A stretch of 60,638 bases of DNA from a virus. The translations under genes and the position numbers were made by a program. The DNA lies in the IMG/VR virus record IMGVR_UViG_3300006641_000002, positions 1 through 60,638 of that record, one strand, 5' to 3'. Below, piece by piece: positions 42,496 through 51,594 of the stretch. Every line of letters starts with the position of its first letter. Position 1 is the first letter of the stretch. The notes beneath the pieces were generated by a model. The model did not search any database, was not told the DNA's origin, and saw only the letters and a list, made by a program, of their open reading frames with translations.

Positions 42496-43548
42496 TCAGG
42501 CTTCGAGCAAGTCCTTGATTAGGACGTGCGCTCCGGGCCTTTTCACTTTGAGCTGAACGTAAATCTCGCAAACGAACTTCACGCCCGAGCCGGTGCGTCC
42601 AAGAGGGATGCATCGGGCCATGAGCGGCGTGCTTTCGCTGTCGAGACCGTTGCTCGATTCAAGACCGCGAGCCATCGACGCGACGCCATCGGGCATCGAA
42701 CCGGGCCACGGCATGTAGACGAGCTCAACCTCGTCGGGGTTGATCATGTACAAGCTACCGGCGGTAGCGTTGCGGTCGCGAACGACCGGCTTACCGCGCC
42801 AGTAAAGGTTGTTGGCAGAGCCTTGGAACGACTGCACGGGGCCTTTGCCATCGTTCACGACGCGAACGATGTCATTGAAAAGCCCTTCGTACTTCGAGTG
42901 AATTGCCGCCGTCGTGAAAAGCACGGAAGGCTCCATGCCGCTGTTGACGAAGGCAAGTTGCTCACCGCCCGCAAGCAAGGAGAGCGACAAAGCGCGTCCC
43001 GTGCCGGCGTTGCTCGACACGTTGCCAGCCCACTCGGTGACCGACGCCTTGTTGATGCCGGCGTAGCTTCCGGTGGATGCAAGGGCGGCATCAAGGCCGA
43101 TGATGCTCGGCGCGCCGTTGCTGGTTCCGGTGCCGGAAAAGAGGTCCAAATTGATCTTGGAAATCAGCTTGGTGATGCTTCCGAGGAATCGCTCTCCGAC
43201 GATGTCCTCGAGAGCCGTGGCGTTGCCAATGTTGTTGGCGGCGGCCAGAATCTCGAGATTCGAGAGCTGGAAGCCCGAGCGATACTGACCCCAAGGGAGC
43301 TGAGCCTTGGTGACTGGATCGGTAGCGAACTCGCCGCTTGAAACGTCGGACCCTTCGGCAAACGCGTCCGCGCTTGCGCCCGAATACTCTACATCCCATG
43401 CGATGTTCTGGCCACCGCCCTGCCCCGTGCCAGGAACGGCGGGGAGCGTACGAGCGAGAATGGCTTGCCTGTTCCACAGGCGAGTGATTTGAGGCGCAAA
43501 CGTCTGAGCAAGAGCGCCGGAAATGGAAGAAAGGGTCTCTGCGGCCAT
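42496..43548 (-). CDS. Major capsid protein
   Basis: 350 residues. HK97-fold features: N-terminal arm, GGGQNIAWDVEYSGASADAF with the SDVSSGEFATDPV E-loop region, spine-helix segment, and a C-terminal P-domain/A-domain (NPDEVELVYMPWPG). It follows the scaffold gene with 24 bases between. There is no protease domain nearby, consistent with a separate scaffold. Confidence 0.85.
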   Translation of the reverse strand: MAAETLSSISGALAQTFAPQITRLWNRQAILARTLPAVPGTGQGGGQNIAWDVEYSGASADAFAEGSDVSSGEFATDPVTKAQLPWGQYRSGFQLSNLEILAAANNIGNATALEDIVGERFLGSITKLISKINLDLFSGTGTSNGAPSIIGLDAALASTGSYAGINKASVTEWAGNVSSNAGTGRALSLSLLAGGEQLAFVNSGMEPSVLFTTAAIHSKYEGLFNDIVRVVNDGKGPVQSFQGSANNLYWRGKPVVRDRNATAGSLYMINPDEVELVYMPWPGSMPDGVASMARGLESSNGLDSESTPLMARCIPLGRTGSGVKFVCEIYVQLKVKRPGAHVLIKDLLEA

Positions 43549-43572
43549 AATAGTCGTCTTTCAGGGACGGGC

Positions 43573-44328
43573 TCACTCCGTGCCGGTGCCGTTCGGCCCA
43601 AAGGTCGACATGAGAAGCCGCGACAAGTCGCCGCGCTTCACGCCGTTCCCTTGTGCCGCCTTTGCAGCAACACCTCCGCCTCGGTCGCCCGATCCCGTTA
43701 CCCCACGAGGCGGCATGTAAATCTTTGCGTCGTCGGTTTTCGCCCAACTCCGCAGGCCTGTTTGAAGGTCAATTTCACTGCCGTCCGCGTCGCGAAACAC
43801 GAGGCTTTCGCCGTCGTCTTCCCAACGAACACGCTTCTCAGCGTCGACAAGAAACCCGATGGCTTGCTTGGTGTAACGGCTGTCGATGCCGTGACGAGCA
43901 AGCTCTTCAGAAAGCCGTTGCCGCAAGGCTACGTCACGCGCTCGCGCGCGTTCGGTGTCCCGTTCGGATTGGGCTTTTCGGTTTTGCTCTTCAAGCTCGG
44001 CAAGCTTTTTCTGCAATCCTTTGACAAATGGGTTTTCTTCCAATTTGTCCGCGGGAGATGCATTTGCCGCAGCGTTTGCCGGCAATTTGGCTTGCACAAG
44101 CTCTTCAAACTTCGGAATGAGGCTTGCGACCGATTCCGAAATTTGATTTCCGAATTTCTTTTCAAATGCCGAAAACCGTGCCGTGATGGCGCGGTTGACC
44201 AGCTCGTTCAACTTCCCTTCGGTGACGTAGTTTGGGCCAGACGTCTCGCCCTGCGACGATTGCGGCTCGTCGTTGCCGTCGGTGGTTTCGGGCGCACCGG
44301 TGCCCTGCGGTCTGACGATCAACGTCAC
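43573..44328 (-). CDS. Capsid scaffold protein
   Basis: 251 residues from GTG. Gln/Glu-rich start, long coiled coil (about 95-150) with AELEEQNRKAQSERDTERA, and a structured C-terminal segment that should bind the capsid protein. Gene order directly before the capsid gene is standard. Confidence 0.8.
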   Translation of the reverse strand: MTLIVRPQGTGAPETTDGNDEPQSSQGETSGPNYVTEGKLNELVNRAITARFSAFEKKFGNQISESVASLIPKFEELVQAKLPANAAANASPADKLEENPFVKGLQKKLAELEEQNRKAQSERDTERARARDVALRQRLSEELARHGIDSRYTKQAIGFLVDAEKRVRWEDDGESLVFRDADGSEIDLQTGLRSWAKTDDAKIYMPPRGVTGSGDRGGGVAAKAAQGNGVKRGDLSRLLMSTFGPNGTGTE

Positions 44329-44399
44329 TCCGTGTCACAAGCGCCACTACGCGGGCGCCGTTGCGGTTGCAGACTGCAACGATTGATGAACAGCGAAAT

Positions 44400-45278
44400 C
44401 TATCGCTTCAAAAACGCCGACTTTGGCGCCAGCGGCAAATGCCACCGCGGCGTACGCAGAGGCACGTTGATTGTCATGTCGCTTCGGCGGTACAGGTCAA
44501 CGAGCGACCTCCCGCGGCTACCGCGCACGAAGAACAGAAAGCACCGGCAACGAGGATGAAGCGGAGGGTGCATTTCGACAGCATCGACACGCATTGTGTC
44601 GAACTCTTTGCCGTTCAACCCAGCACATGTATCGCATGTGCTTTTGTCCATGACGGCGCTCCACCGCCACGTCCAATCCGGTTTGACGCCGGCCTCCTCG
44701 AGACGGTCGCGCGTGGCTTGGTCGACCCGAACGAACTGGTCATTGAACGCGTGACACGTCTCGGTCGTCACGTTCATGTCGATTCGCGGCGTGACCGTTT
44801 TCCGCGCGTCCTCAAGTGCCTTGGTGGAAGGCTTGGACGATGCTCCCGCCGTCGCCCGTTTCCAGGCATCACTCACAACGTTGGCGGAGGCCTGTGCTCG
44901 CATCTGGTCGATGACTTGAATACTTTTCCGGTACGCGGCATCAAGCTCGGCCACCTGTTGCACGCGAGCGCGGTAAAGAACGTCGGCTTGCTTGCGAGCC
45001 TCGGCGCGTCCTGCGAGAAATTCGCGCTTTAGTCGCTGCTCAAGCTCTGCCCCGCGGGCCAGCACAAGGGCCAATACCGCGGCCTCACGGTAGGTATCGC
45101 GACGTTCGCGGTCTTGGGCCACCGCCACGTCGTAAGCAACTTGCGCCGTCGCATCACGAACGGCTCGGTGAACGTTTTTCCAAGTCGCCTTTTCGGTGCG
45201 TAAGAGAATCGCGCCGACGGCCATCTCTTCGCGTTCACGTCGCCGCTGCTCATCCTCGCTTAGCTGCGTTTCAGCCAT
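44400..45278 (-). CDS. Head morphogenesis protein, Mu gpF-like minor head protein
   Basis: 292 residues. Long helical N-terminus and a C-terminal motif with CDTCAGLNGKEF followed by PPLHPRCRCFL, the Cys/His signature of the Mu-F (SPP1 gp7) family. It binds the portal in the procapsid. Overlaps the portal gene by eight bases. Confidence 0.85.
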   Translation of the reverse strand: MAETQLSEDEQRRREREEMAVGAILLRTEKATWKNVHRAVRDATAQVAYDVAVAQDRERRDTYREAAVLALVLARGAELEQRLKREFLAGRAEARKQADVLYRARVQQVAELDAAYRKSIQVIDQMRAQASANVVSDAWKRATAGASSKPSTKALEDARKTVTPRIDMNVTTETCHAFNDQFVRVDQATRDRLEEAGVKPDWTWRWSAVMDKSTCDTCAGLNGKEFDTMRVDAVEMHPPLHPRCRCFLFFVRGSRGRSLVDLYRRSDMTINVPLRTPRWHLPLAPKSAFLKR

Positions 45279-46893
45279 CTTCGGCGTCGTCGTCGTCTTC
45301 GGCGTCAGGGAGGCTTACGTCGCTTGCACTTGGCGGCGGTACGGGCGCATTCGATGCCTCATCGCCTTGCATCAACGCGCTCATCTCAACTTCCGACGTC
45401 ACGCCGGCGAGAATCTCCTGACGGATGACCTCCTGTGTTTGCGGAGGCAAGTTACGAAGAAGCCGGAACGCCATGTCCGTTTTGTACGCCCGCTTCCACG
45501 TTGGGCTTGGGATGGTGACCAGATCCATCTGCACAGCCTCGTTGATGAGGTCGACGCGGTCGTCGAAATCGAACGTCTCGAGCCCGTGCGCCGTCCACAC
45601 AACGCGCTCCCCGCGCGCCTCGGCGATGCACTCGTACACTTCGACGGCGAACGCCCGAACGATTTGCCCTAAGGCTTTGAGCACCACCGTTTCGGCGTAC
45701 CGATCTTGTATCTTCGACTCGCCCGAGCGGCGCATGGTGTTTGAATCGTTGCCGACCGAAGCGGCCATCAAGTGCACAACCCTGAAAAGCTCGTCTTTCA
45801 AACCGTCGATTTGCTTGTCGGTGAGGCCGTAAGCTGTGCCCTTCGGTTCGGCAAATTCGATGCTGTCTTCCTTGCCAATGACGATGAATCCTTGACGCTG
45901 AAAGCGTCCAATCGGGTCATCACCACGGTAAGGGTCTTGCTGCCTGTCGCTTGGCAAGTCGCCACCAATGGCGCTGACTTCGGGGCCAAGTTTGGCAACG
46001 GGAAGGGAGACAAGTGATTTGTTTTGCGCGGCGTTGAGCGCGCTTCGGCGCTGAAAGTGCTCGCGAGCCACCAGCGCAATCTTCTCGCCGACAACGAGGC
46101 CCGTCGGAAGTTCAAACTTGATGATGGGAATGCGCGCGAACGATGTTTCGCCCGCCGCCACAAGCTGCACTTCTTGATTGTCTTTGGGCGTCGTGTCCTT
46201 GCGGTACGTCAGCCGATAAAGCTCCCACGACACAACGCCGTCGGAGCGTTTCCGCCACACCTTGAACTCTTCCCGAACCTCGCCCCGGCTTGCTTCGGGG
46301 TCCGTTCGTTCAACGACGCAGCGGTTTAGGATGGCCCAAACCAGTTGCCCTTCGTCGTTCGTTTGCCAGTCGATGAGATGCTCGTTGGGAAGTTCGTAGG
46401 CGTAGGCGCGCAAGAGCCCCATGCCCTCTTCTTCGGCGAGGCTTTGGGCATCGTTGTCGCTTGCCGGCAAGTCTACGCACACGTACGCCGTGCGCTTGCA
46501 AAGGGCGGTTGCAAGCACGCGACGCAGGAGGTTTGGGAACCTCGTCCCTCGCATGTCGCAGTCATCGGCAAACAATTCGTAAAACTCATCGTTTGGCAAG
46601 CTGCCAACGGTGAGCGGGTTGTCGGCGTCGGAGGCCGGGTTGACGGTCATCTCCTGCGCAAACAAGCTGGCAACAAAGTAGTCGACGATTTGCCCGAAGT
46701 AGTTGATGTAGCTCGTCGACGTAATGCGATCGCGGTACCGGTCGTCGGTCTCGCCGTAAATGCGCGTGATGTGGCGGGTTGCGTTTCGCGCCATGCGAAA
46801 GCCGCCCTCGTACAAGTCATCAAGCATCTCCCATTCGCTTGCGCGGTAGTCGGGCGAGCGTTGGGCAAGAACGCCATAAGGCAAAGATGGCAC
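45271..46893 (-). CDS. Portal protein
   Basis: 540 residues from GTG. Opens with DYRASEWEMLDDLYEGG and a YINYFGQIVDYFVASLFAQ helix, with a wing region and a C-terminal helical crown rich in acidic residues. The arrangement fits DUF4055-type portals. Located between terminase and Mu-F genes. Confidence 0.85.
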   Translation of the reverse strand: MPSLPYGVLAQRSPDYRASEWEMLDDLYEGGFRMARNATRHITRIYGETDDRYRDRITSTSYINYFGQIVDYFVASLFAQEMTVNPASDADNPLTVGSLPNDEFYELFADDCDMRGTRFPNLLRRVLATALCKRTAYVCVDLPASDNDAQSLAEEEGMGLLRAYAYELPNEHLIDWQTNDEGQLVWAILNRCVVERTDPEASRGEVREEFKVWRKRSDGVVSWELYRLTYRKDTTPKDNQEVQLVAAGETSFARIPIIKFELPTGLVVGEKIALVAREHFQRRSALNAAQNKSLVSLPVAKLGPEVSAIGGDLPSDRQQDPYRGDDPIGRFQRQGFIVIGKEDSIEFAEPKGTAYGLTDKQIDGLKDELFRVVHLMAASVGNDSNTMRRSGESKIQDRYAETVVLKALGQIVRAFAVEVYECIAEARGERVVWTAHGLETFDFDDRVDLINEAVQMDLVTIPSPTWKRAYKTDMAFRLLRNLPPQTQEVIRQEILAGVTSEVEMSALMQGDEASNAPVPPPSASDVSLPDAEDDDDAEDG

Positions 46894-46908
46894 GTCGGAA
46901 GTCCGTTC

Positions 46909-48315
46909 TCAGTACGATGGGAGATTGTTCAAGTTGCGAACGATTTGCGGCGAGCCGTAGCGGGAGAAAATGGCGTAACGAAGCGCATCCATTGTGTGAT
47001 TGTGCTTGTCCTCGATGCTCTCCAAAATCTCCGACTTGTTTCGCGGATTGCGCTTTCGCCGATACAAACCAAATTCGCGAATGGTGTTTCGACACACAGG
47101 ATCGACGTAAAGCCGCGCGTAGGTTTTCAGCCGGTAGATAGGCCGTATCGTCAACCGGTCTTGCACCGCCGCCACGCCAGCCTCAATCGAGTTGTCGACC
47201 TCTTGAGGCCGTATGCCCACCTTGCGGAAGTCCTCGATGCGGTCAGGCCGCGACGGGTCCAAATACCACCGCGCGCCCGGGTACTTGATGGCGTACTCGC
47301 GCGCCACTTGCTGCCACCACGAGGTGTCTTTTCGCGATTCGTAAACCTCGTGAATCACGTGACACGTGGCATCGGCTCCCGACCCTTGGACGCCGATGAC
47401 AAGGATGACGCCAGGGTCTTCCCAACCATGGTCGACGCCGATCAAAACCTCAGTCCACCGCGTTGCAGGGTCAACTTTCCGAACGTGGAACCCCTCGATG
47501 AAGTTGGAGTAAACAAGACCTTCCGCGCTGTCGAAGTCGCATTCCCATTCGCGCTTGAAAATCTCTTCGGGCGTCGTCTGCCTTACCTCTTCAACAAACG
47601 ACTGCGACACGTTCTCCGGCGCATCCTTGTACGTTGCGTGCACCGAATAAAACCCCGGAACTTCGTTCTTTGCCAAGTCGTAGAGCTTGTACAGAAGCCC
47701 ATGACGGCCACGCCGCGGCGTACCGCCCGCAAGGCGCATCTTGAAGCTCCAAGGCTCCGATAGCCACGGCTGGCAGATGGCATCATAGACGTCGGGGTCG
47801 ACGTCATCGCATTCGTCCACGGTGACAAAATCGCACCGAACACCGCGCACCGTGTCGGCGTTTTCCGAACCGAAGAACTGTATCCACGACCCGCCCGGAA
47901 AGTCGACGCGCCACTTGGTGCGGTTCAACTTGCCGTTCAGAAACTTCCACTTCCCGTTGAGCTCCGCATCAAGCCACGACCCGTGCACGTCCACCGCTTG
48001 TTTGAACGTCGGCGCCAAAAGCACAATGCGAATGCCTTTTTGGATGATGTGATCGGGTCGCGGGCGGCCGTCGTGTTGCGCCACTTGGATGTACCAAGCA
48101 ATGCGCTGAAACATCGATTTGCCAACACCGCGGCCCCACGGTGTTGCCACCGTCACACCGGGCTTTAGTAGCTCAAATGCTCGGCTCTGCGGACCGTTCA
48201 AACGCACGTCGACGGCGTTCGTGCGTGGACCTTCTTGGGCTTGCGCTGAGGCCGCAACACGCGCTTCCAGCTCGTCCAATAGGTCGAGGTCGTCGTCGTC
48301 TACGTCGGAATGCAA
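46909..48315 (-). CDS. terL: Terminase large subunit
   Basis: 468 residues, apparently from TTG 48315. ATPase: Walker A TPWGRGVGKS, Walker B FVTVDECDD. RNase H-like nuclease: VLIGVDHGWEDPGVI with the first aspartate, and HTMDALRYAI at the end with the last. It packages DNA into proheads through the portal. The TTG is inferred; no ATG lies near. Confidence 0.93.
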   Translation of the reverse strand: MHSDVDDDDLDLLDELEARVAASAQAQEGPRTNAVDVRLNGPQSRAFELLKPGVTVATPWGRGVGKSMFQRIAWYIQVAQHDGRPRPDHIIQKGIRIVLLAPTFKQAVDVHGSWLDAELNGKWKFLNGKLNRTKWRVDFPGGSWIQFFGSENADTVRGVRCDFVTVDECDDVDPDVYDAICQPWLSEPWSFKMRLAGGTPRRGRHGLLYKLYDLAKNEVPGFYSVHATYKDAPENVSQSFVEEVRQTTPEEIFKREWECDFDSAEGLVYSNFIEGFHVRKVDPATRWTEVLIGVDHGWEDPGVILVIGVQGSGADATCHVIHEVYESRKDTSWWQQVAREYAIKYPGARWYLDPSRPDRIEDFRKVGIRPQEVDNSIEAGVAAVQDRLTIRPIYRLKTYARLYVDPVCRNTIREFGLYRRKRNPRNKSEILESIEDKHNHTMDALRYAIFSRYGSPQIVRNLNNLPSY

Positions 48316-48319
48316 GTGA

Positions 48320-48769
48320 CTAATTGTTTTCGCTTGGCAACTTGGCAGTGTGCGCTTGCGCCGTCATCAGCACATTGACAATGTGTTGCGCCTTCTCGAT
48401 ATCGTTTTCGGTGTCGACACTCTTCTTCGCGTCGAGCCCCAGCATGTTTGCACGGCGCTCCAAAATGCGAAGTACGCGATCAATCGCGCGCAAATCGCCA
48501 GTCACCGCCTCGTTCCAGATCGCCTTCACGAGCGCATCAAGGCGGCGGAGTTCCATGCGGATTAAGTGCTCCGCTGGCTCGCGACCAATCTCGGCTATCG
48601 CCTTTTGAATGTCGTTATACGCGTGCGCGCGGTCGTGATAGCCGAGCGCCTTGGCGATGCTCTCGTAGGTGTGCGACGCGCAACGCATCTCCATCGCCTT
48701 TTCGCGACGCTGTGCGGTTTCGATTCTGCGCTTGTCGCGTTTTGCGCTGTTGCCGTCGCCTATGCCCAT
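48320..48769 (-). CDS. terS: Terminase small subunit
   Basis: 149 residues from ATG 48769; the frame continues upstream into proline-rich sequence unlikely to be coding. It contains a helix-turn-helix-like start (RREKAMEMRCASHTYESIAK, ALGYHDRAHAYNDIQKAI) and a helical oligomerisation region. It heads the late operon and would recognise the packaging site, probably in or near 48770-49250. Confidence 0.75.
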   Translation of the reverse strand: MGIGDGNSAKRDKRRIETAQRREKAMEMRCASHTYESIAKALGYHDRAHAYNDIQKAIAEIGREPAEHLIRMELRRLDALVKAIWNEAVTGDLRAIDRVLRILERRANMLGLDAKKSVDTENDIEKAQHIVNVLMTAQAHTAKLPSENN

Positions 48770-49035
48770 GGGAACCTGTTGCGTGTAGTGTGCAAGTGTT
48801 GTGAGGAAAGGTGGGATAGGTGAGAAATTGGGTTGGGTATGGGAAAGGGGGGGCGCTGTTTTAACAGGGGGTCGATGGGATTTCGCCTTACGTTGCGCAC
48901 ACGGTGCGAAGGCGCCCTGCATGTCCGGTCCCCTGCTCCGTTGTCGCGTTACGTAGCGACGCGTCCCCGAAGGTGGCGCGATGGCGGCGCATCGGGGGTC
49001 GACTGGCCAGCTAGGGCGAGGCCGTCGCACACCGC
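48770..49035. other. Noncoding region upstream of the late operon
   Basis: No convincing gene. Contains a G-rich stretch (48794-48865), a short dyad CTGTT-TT-AACAG and GC-rich sequence. It must hold the late promoter (minus strand), and it is the natural place for the packaging-recognition site. No clear -10/-35 was identified. Confidence 0.5.
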
Positions 49036-49045
49036 GGGGGCGTCG

Positions 49046-49148
49046 TGCCTATAGACACCCGAGAAACCCCGTAGATTCGCCGCGTCTATTGACGGAACGG
49101 CTTATTTTGCCGCGTGGAATTGCGTCTATAGGCGCCTGTCTATAGACG
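49046..49148. promoter_or_regulatory. Four TCTATAGA dyads, candidate res-type recombination site
   Basis: Dyads of the form CGTCTATAGACG lie at 49046-49057 (GCCTATAGAC), 49083-49094 (CGTCTATTGACG), 49123-49134 (CGTCTATAGGCG) and 49137-49148 (GTCTATAGAC, perfect). Spacings are about 37, 40 and 14 bp. They end 113 bp before the serine recombinase ATG. Several irregular dyads over ~100 bp next to a resolvase gene is the layout of res sites, though they could instead be operators. Confidence 0.5.
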
Positions 49149-49225
49149 TCCCGGCTTGCCCGGGCTGTTCAGTGCCCGTCTTGCCGACGTGTGCGCACGG
49201 GGTCTCACAAATCAAATGTGGCGAC

Positions 49226-49261
49226 GTTGCCAGCTGGCCGGCCCGCGGTCACAACTAGGTC
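49226..49261 (+). promoter_or_regulatory. Conserved upstream element, copy 1
   Basis: GTTGC-N2-GCTGGCCGGCCCGC ends 15 bases before the ATG at 49262. An identical element with identical spacing stands before the metallopeptidase gene at 51631. It contains the palindrome GGCCGGCC. Likely a shared promoter or operator for the cargo genes. Confidence 0.55.
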
Positions 49262-49969
49262 ATGAGCAACACGTCATCCGCCGCCGCCGCCAAGACCGTC
49301 GCCATCTATTGCCGCGTGTCGACCGACGAGCAGGCCGCCAGCGGCCTAGGTCTCGAGGCGCAAGAAGCGCGCTGCCGCGCGTTCGTCGTCGCCGCCGGCC
49401 TTGAGGGCACCGTCCGCGTGTTCGTGGACGCGGGCATCTCGGGCAGCACCACCGACCGCCCTGCTCTCACCGAGCTCCGTGCCGCGGTAGCACGCAAGGA
49501 AGTGGCCGCCGTGGTGGTGGCGAAAATCGACCGCCTGACCCGCCGACTTGCGGATTTGCTCGAGCTGACGGAAGCGTTTGCCGCCAAGGGCGTAGCGTTC
49601 CTATCGGCGAGCGAGCAAGTCAACACCTCGACCGCTGCCGGGCGCATGATGCTCTCCTTGCTTGGCACCTTCGCCGAATTTGAGCGCGATACGATTTGCG
49701 AGCGCACCAAGAGCGCCGTCGCCGCCAAGCGCGCGCGTGGCGTGGGCCACGGGTTCGAGCGCCTCGGCGAGCGCCACGGGGCCGATGGGCGCATCGAGAC
49801 GGTGGAGGAGGAGACCGCCGCGGTGGAGATGATGGTCCGCCGCCGCAGCGAGGGCGCCTCACTCCGCGCCATTGCCGCCGAATTGACGGCCGCCGGCTAC
49901 CCGACCAAGCGCGGTGGCGCGTGGCGCGCGTGCACCGTCGACGTCGTGTTGCGCCGCGCTGCTCACTGA
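49262..49969 (+). CDS. Small serine recombinase (resolvase/invertase family)
   Basis: 235 residues. Catalytic serine in IYCRVSTDEQ (about residue 21); other signature residues in VVVAKIDRLTRR and SLLGTFAEFERD. The C-terminal region (SLRAIAAELTAAGYPTKRGG) is a helix-turn-helix DNA-binding end. Too short for a large serine integrase, so it should be a resolvase or invertase acting on the adjacent dyad site. The phage already has a tyrosine integrase. Confidence 0.88.
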   Translation: MSNTSSAAAAKTVAIYCRVSTDEQAASGLGLEAQEARCRAFVVAAGLEGTVRVFVDAGISGSTTDRPALTELRAAVARKEVAAVVVAKIDRLTRRLADLLELTEAFAAKGVAFLSASEQVNTSTAAGRMMLSLLGTFAEFERDTICERTKSAVAAKRARGVGHGFERLGERHGADGRIETVEEETAAVEMMVRRRSEGASLRAIAAELTAAGYPTKRGGAWRACTVDVVLRRAAH

Positions 49970-49990
49970 GCCGCTACGCGGTCACGCAAG

Positions 49991-50022
49991 GCCCTGGGGC
50001 TCGCGCCCCGGGGCTTTTTCGC
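49991..50022 (+). terminator. Terminator after the serine recombinase
   Basis: GCCCTGGGGC pairs with GCCCCGGGGC (one T-G) around a TCGC loop and is followed by TTTTT. It ends the recombinase transcript 20 bases after the stop. Confidence 0.75.
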
Positions 50023-51155
50023 TTTTGTCGACCCGAGCTGACGAATCGCGACGGCAACGCGTTACGCGGGCGACGACGCTTTGACGAGCCCAGCGCGCAC
50101 CGTCCCACCTTGCCCACCTTGTGGATGCGACACTGGAATACATTGGAGCTATGCCACGAAAAAAAGGGGGGGGTAGGATGGGGTGCTACCGAATCGAGAA
50201 AACCGGCCTCAGTACGGGGCTGCGGGCACCACCCATCCATCTCCCGCCAGCATCATCCACCCCCCGTCCCTCCGACCCGCTTTGCCGCCCTTCGCCGCCC
50301 CACCATCCCCAGCCTTTCCCGGCCATCTCACCAGTTGGGGGCTCGTCCCCCCAGTCGTTTAGCCTATTTAGTGTTGACACCCTCGAATTTGCCCACCGCC
50401 ATCTCCAACCTATCGCAATCCTTACCTTTTCCGCCTTTTCCATCTTGCCGCTAAACGTGTTGACGATTTGCGGGCTGTTTGGGGGGGAGCTGCCTTGCTG
50501 ATGGGGGGCAGCTACGGCGCTGGTTAGGGGGGAGCTTGGGGGGTAACTTGGGGGGGTAGCTCCGTTACCGCTCGGCGTGGTGTGGACGCTACGTTGTCAA
50601 TCGACAACTGAGGCTCACTGGTGTCTTGACACCGTTGCCGATTCACCCCCCTAATACCCCCCGTCCACGTCAGACATCAGACGACGTTCCGTCTTACTTC
50701 GAGCGTCTAACTAACTTGCCGATCCCTCGTGACGAGCAACGTCACTCGAGCCTGACGAGCTGACCGCTCCGCTAGCTACCGTCACCGCTAGCTAGCTACG
50801 TGGTTGCCGGCTGTACCGTTGCGACACCGCGCAACGTTACCGCCTTACTGGCTTACTTGACGGTGATTGTTTCATTTGCCGTAGGCGTTGACTTGGCGGG
50901 CTTTGGGGGATGGTTGGATGACTGGCTGAGCGGCCTAGTGGCCGTGCTTCATCTTTTCCTTGATGCCTCATCGCGAGGCCTGACACGTCTACCCGATCGA
51001 CCCGGGTTATTGCGCCTACTAATCAGGGGGTGGGTTTGGGAGGGGTTGGAAGAGGTTGGGAGAGCGCACATGGTGGGATGCGCGCGGAAAGGCTAGCGAT
51101 GTTGGCGACTTGCGGGCGTTGCCGATTTGCTTGTGGCGCGTAGGTGGCGCCGCTG
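50023..51155. other. Long noncoding region with G-runs and dyads
   Basis: No convincing gene in 1.1 kb; open frames here have proline- or tryptophan-biased composition. Visible structure: pyrimidine-rich 50230-50340; five G6-G7 runs at 50481-50556; dyads GTTGTC-AATC-GACAAC (50593-50608) and GGTGTC-TT-GACACC (50620-50633), the latter containing TTGACA; and CTAGCTAGC-rich sequence near 50775-50800. An ORF at 50800-51096 cannot be excluded. Confidence 0.5.
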
Positions 51156-51173
51156 ACCGTACGCTGGTACGGT
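51156..51173. promoter_or_regulatory. Operator-like dyad before the RHH gene
   Basis: ACCGTAC-GCTG-GTACGGT, a perfect 7-bp inverted repeat ending 6 bases before the ATG at 51180. Ribbon-helix-helix repressors usually bind such a site to control their own gene. Confidence 0.55.
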
Positions 51174-51179
51174 GGCGGT

Positions 51180-51401
51180 ATGGCTGCGGCGAATGGGAAA
51201 AAACGCGTGCGGAACGTCGTCACCAGCGGGCCGACCATCCCCCATTCCGAGCGCCGTGGCCGGCGTATCGAACTGTATCTGCCAGACGAGATGGCGGACG
51301 TGCTGACCGACGCCTGCGCCGACCGCGGCGTCACCCGCGCCGAGGCCGTGCGCCTGGCCCTTGCCGACTGGCTACGTGCTGACTTCCCGGGCCGGCGGTG
51401 A
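51180..51401 (+). CDS. Ribbon-helix-helix (CopG-like) DNA-binding protein
   Basis: 73 residues from ATG 51180; a GTG at 51144 would place the operator dyad inside the gene and is less likely. Basic N-terminal tail, then the beta strand RIELYLPDEM and two helices (ADVLTDACADRG, AEAVRLALADWL) of the RHH fold. No toxin gene follows, so a plain autoregulator or cargo-region repressor is likely. Confidence 0.7.
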   Translation: MAAANGKKRVRNVVTSGPTIPHSERRGRRIELYLPDEMADVLTDACADRGVTRAEAVRLALADWLRADFPGRR

Positions 51402-51433
51402 TGAGACCTGCACTTGCCCTTTGCTTTGCCGCT

Positions 51434-51521
51434 ACTGGCCTTTCTTGGCCTCTCGACAGCGCTTGGCGCCTTAGGTGGCCTAACGCGGCCTTGACGCCGT
51501 TAGCAGGCCTTTACGGGCCAT
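51434..51521. repeat. Helically phased GGCC repeats
   Basis: Three pairs of GGCC, each pair exactly 10 bp apart: 51437/51447, 51477/51487, 51506/51516. The pairs start 40 and 29 bp from each other. They lie in the 230-base gap between the RHH gene and the metallopeptidase. One-turn phasing suggests a protein-binding array, possibly for the RHH protein. Confidence 0.35.
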
Positions 51522-51594
51522 CGTTTGGCGTTGTCCTTATTTGCCCTTGGTTTGGCCTGTTGCCCACCTTGTCGTAGCTATTTTGCTTGGTTGG

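Noticed and set aside
43465-44559. 364-residue plus-strand ORF across scaffold region
   Set aside because: Antisense shadow of scaffold and capsid-cluster genes.
46345-47763. 472-residue plus-strand ORF
   Set aside because: Antisense to portal and large terminase, which carry diagnostic motifs.
50121-50501. 126-residue plus-strand ORF (and its antisense partner)
   Set aside because: Proline- and histidine-rich low-complexity translation of a pyrimidine-rich tract; no ribosome-binding site.
50800-51096. 98-residue hydrophobic ORF
   Set aside because: No ribosome site or family resemblance; left as unproven within the noncoding tract.
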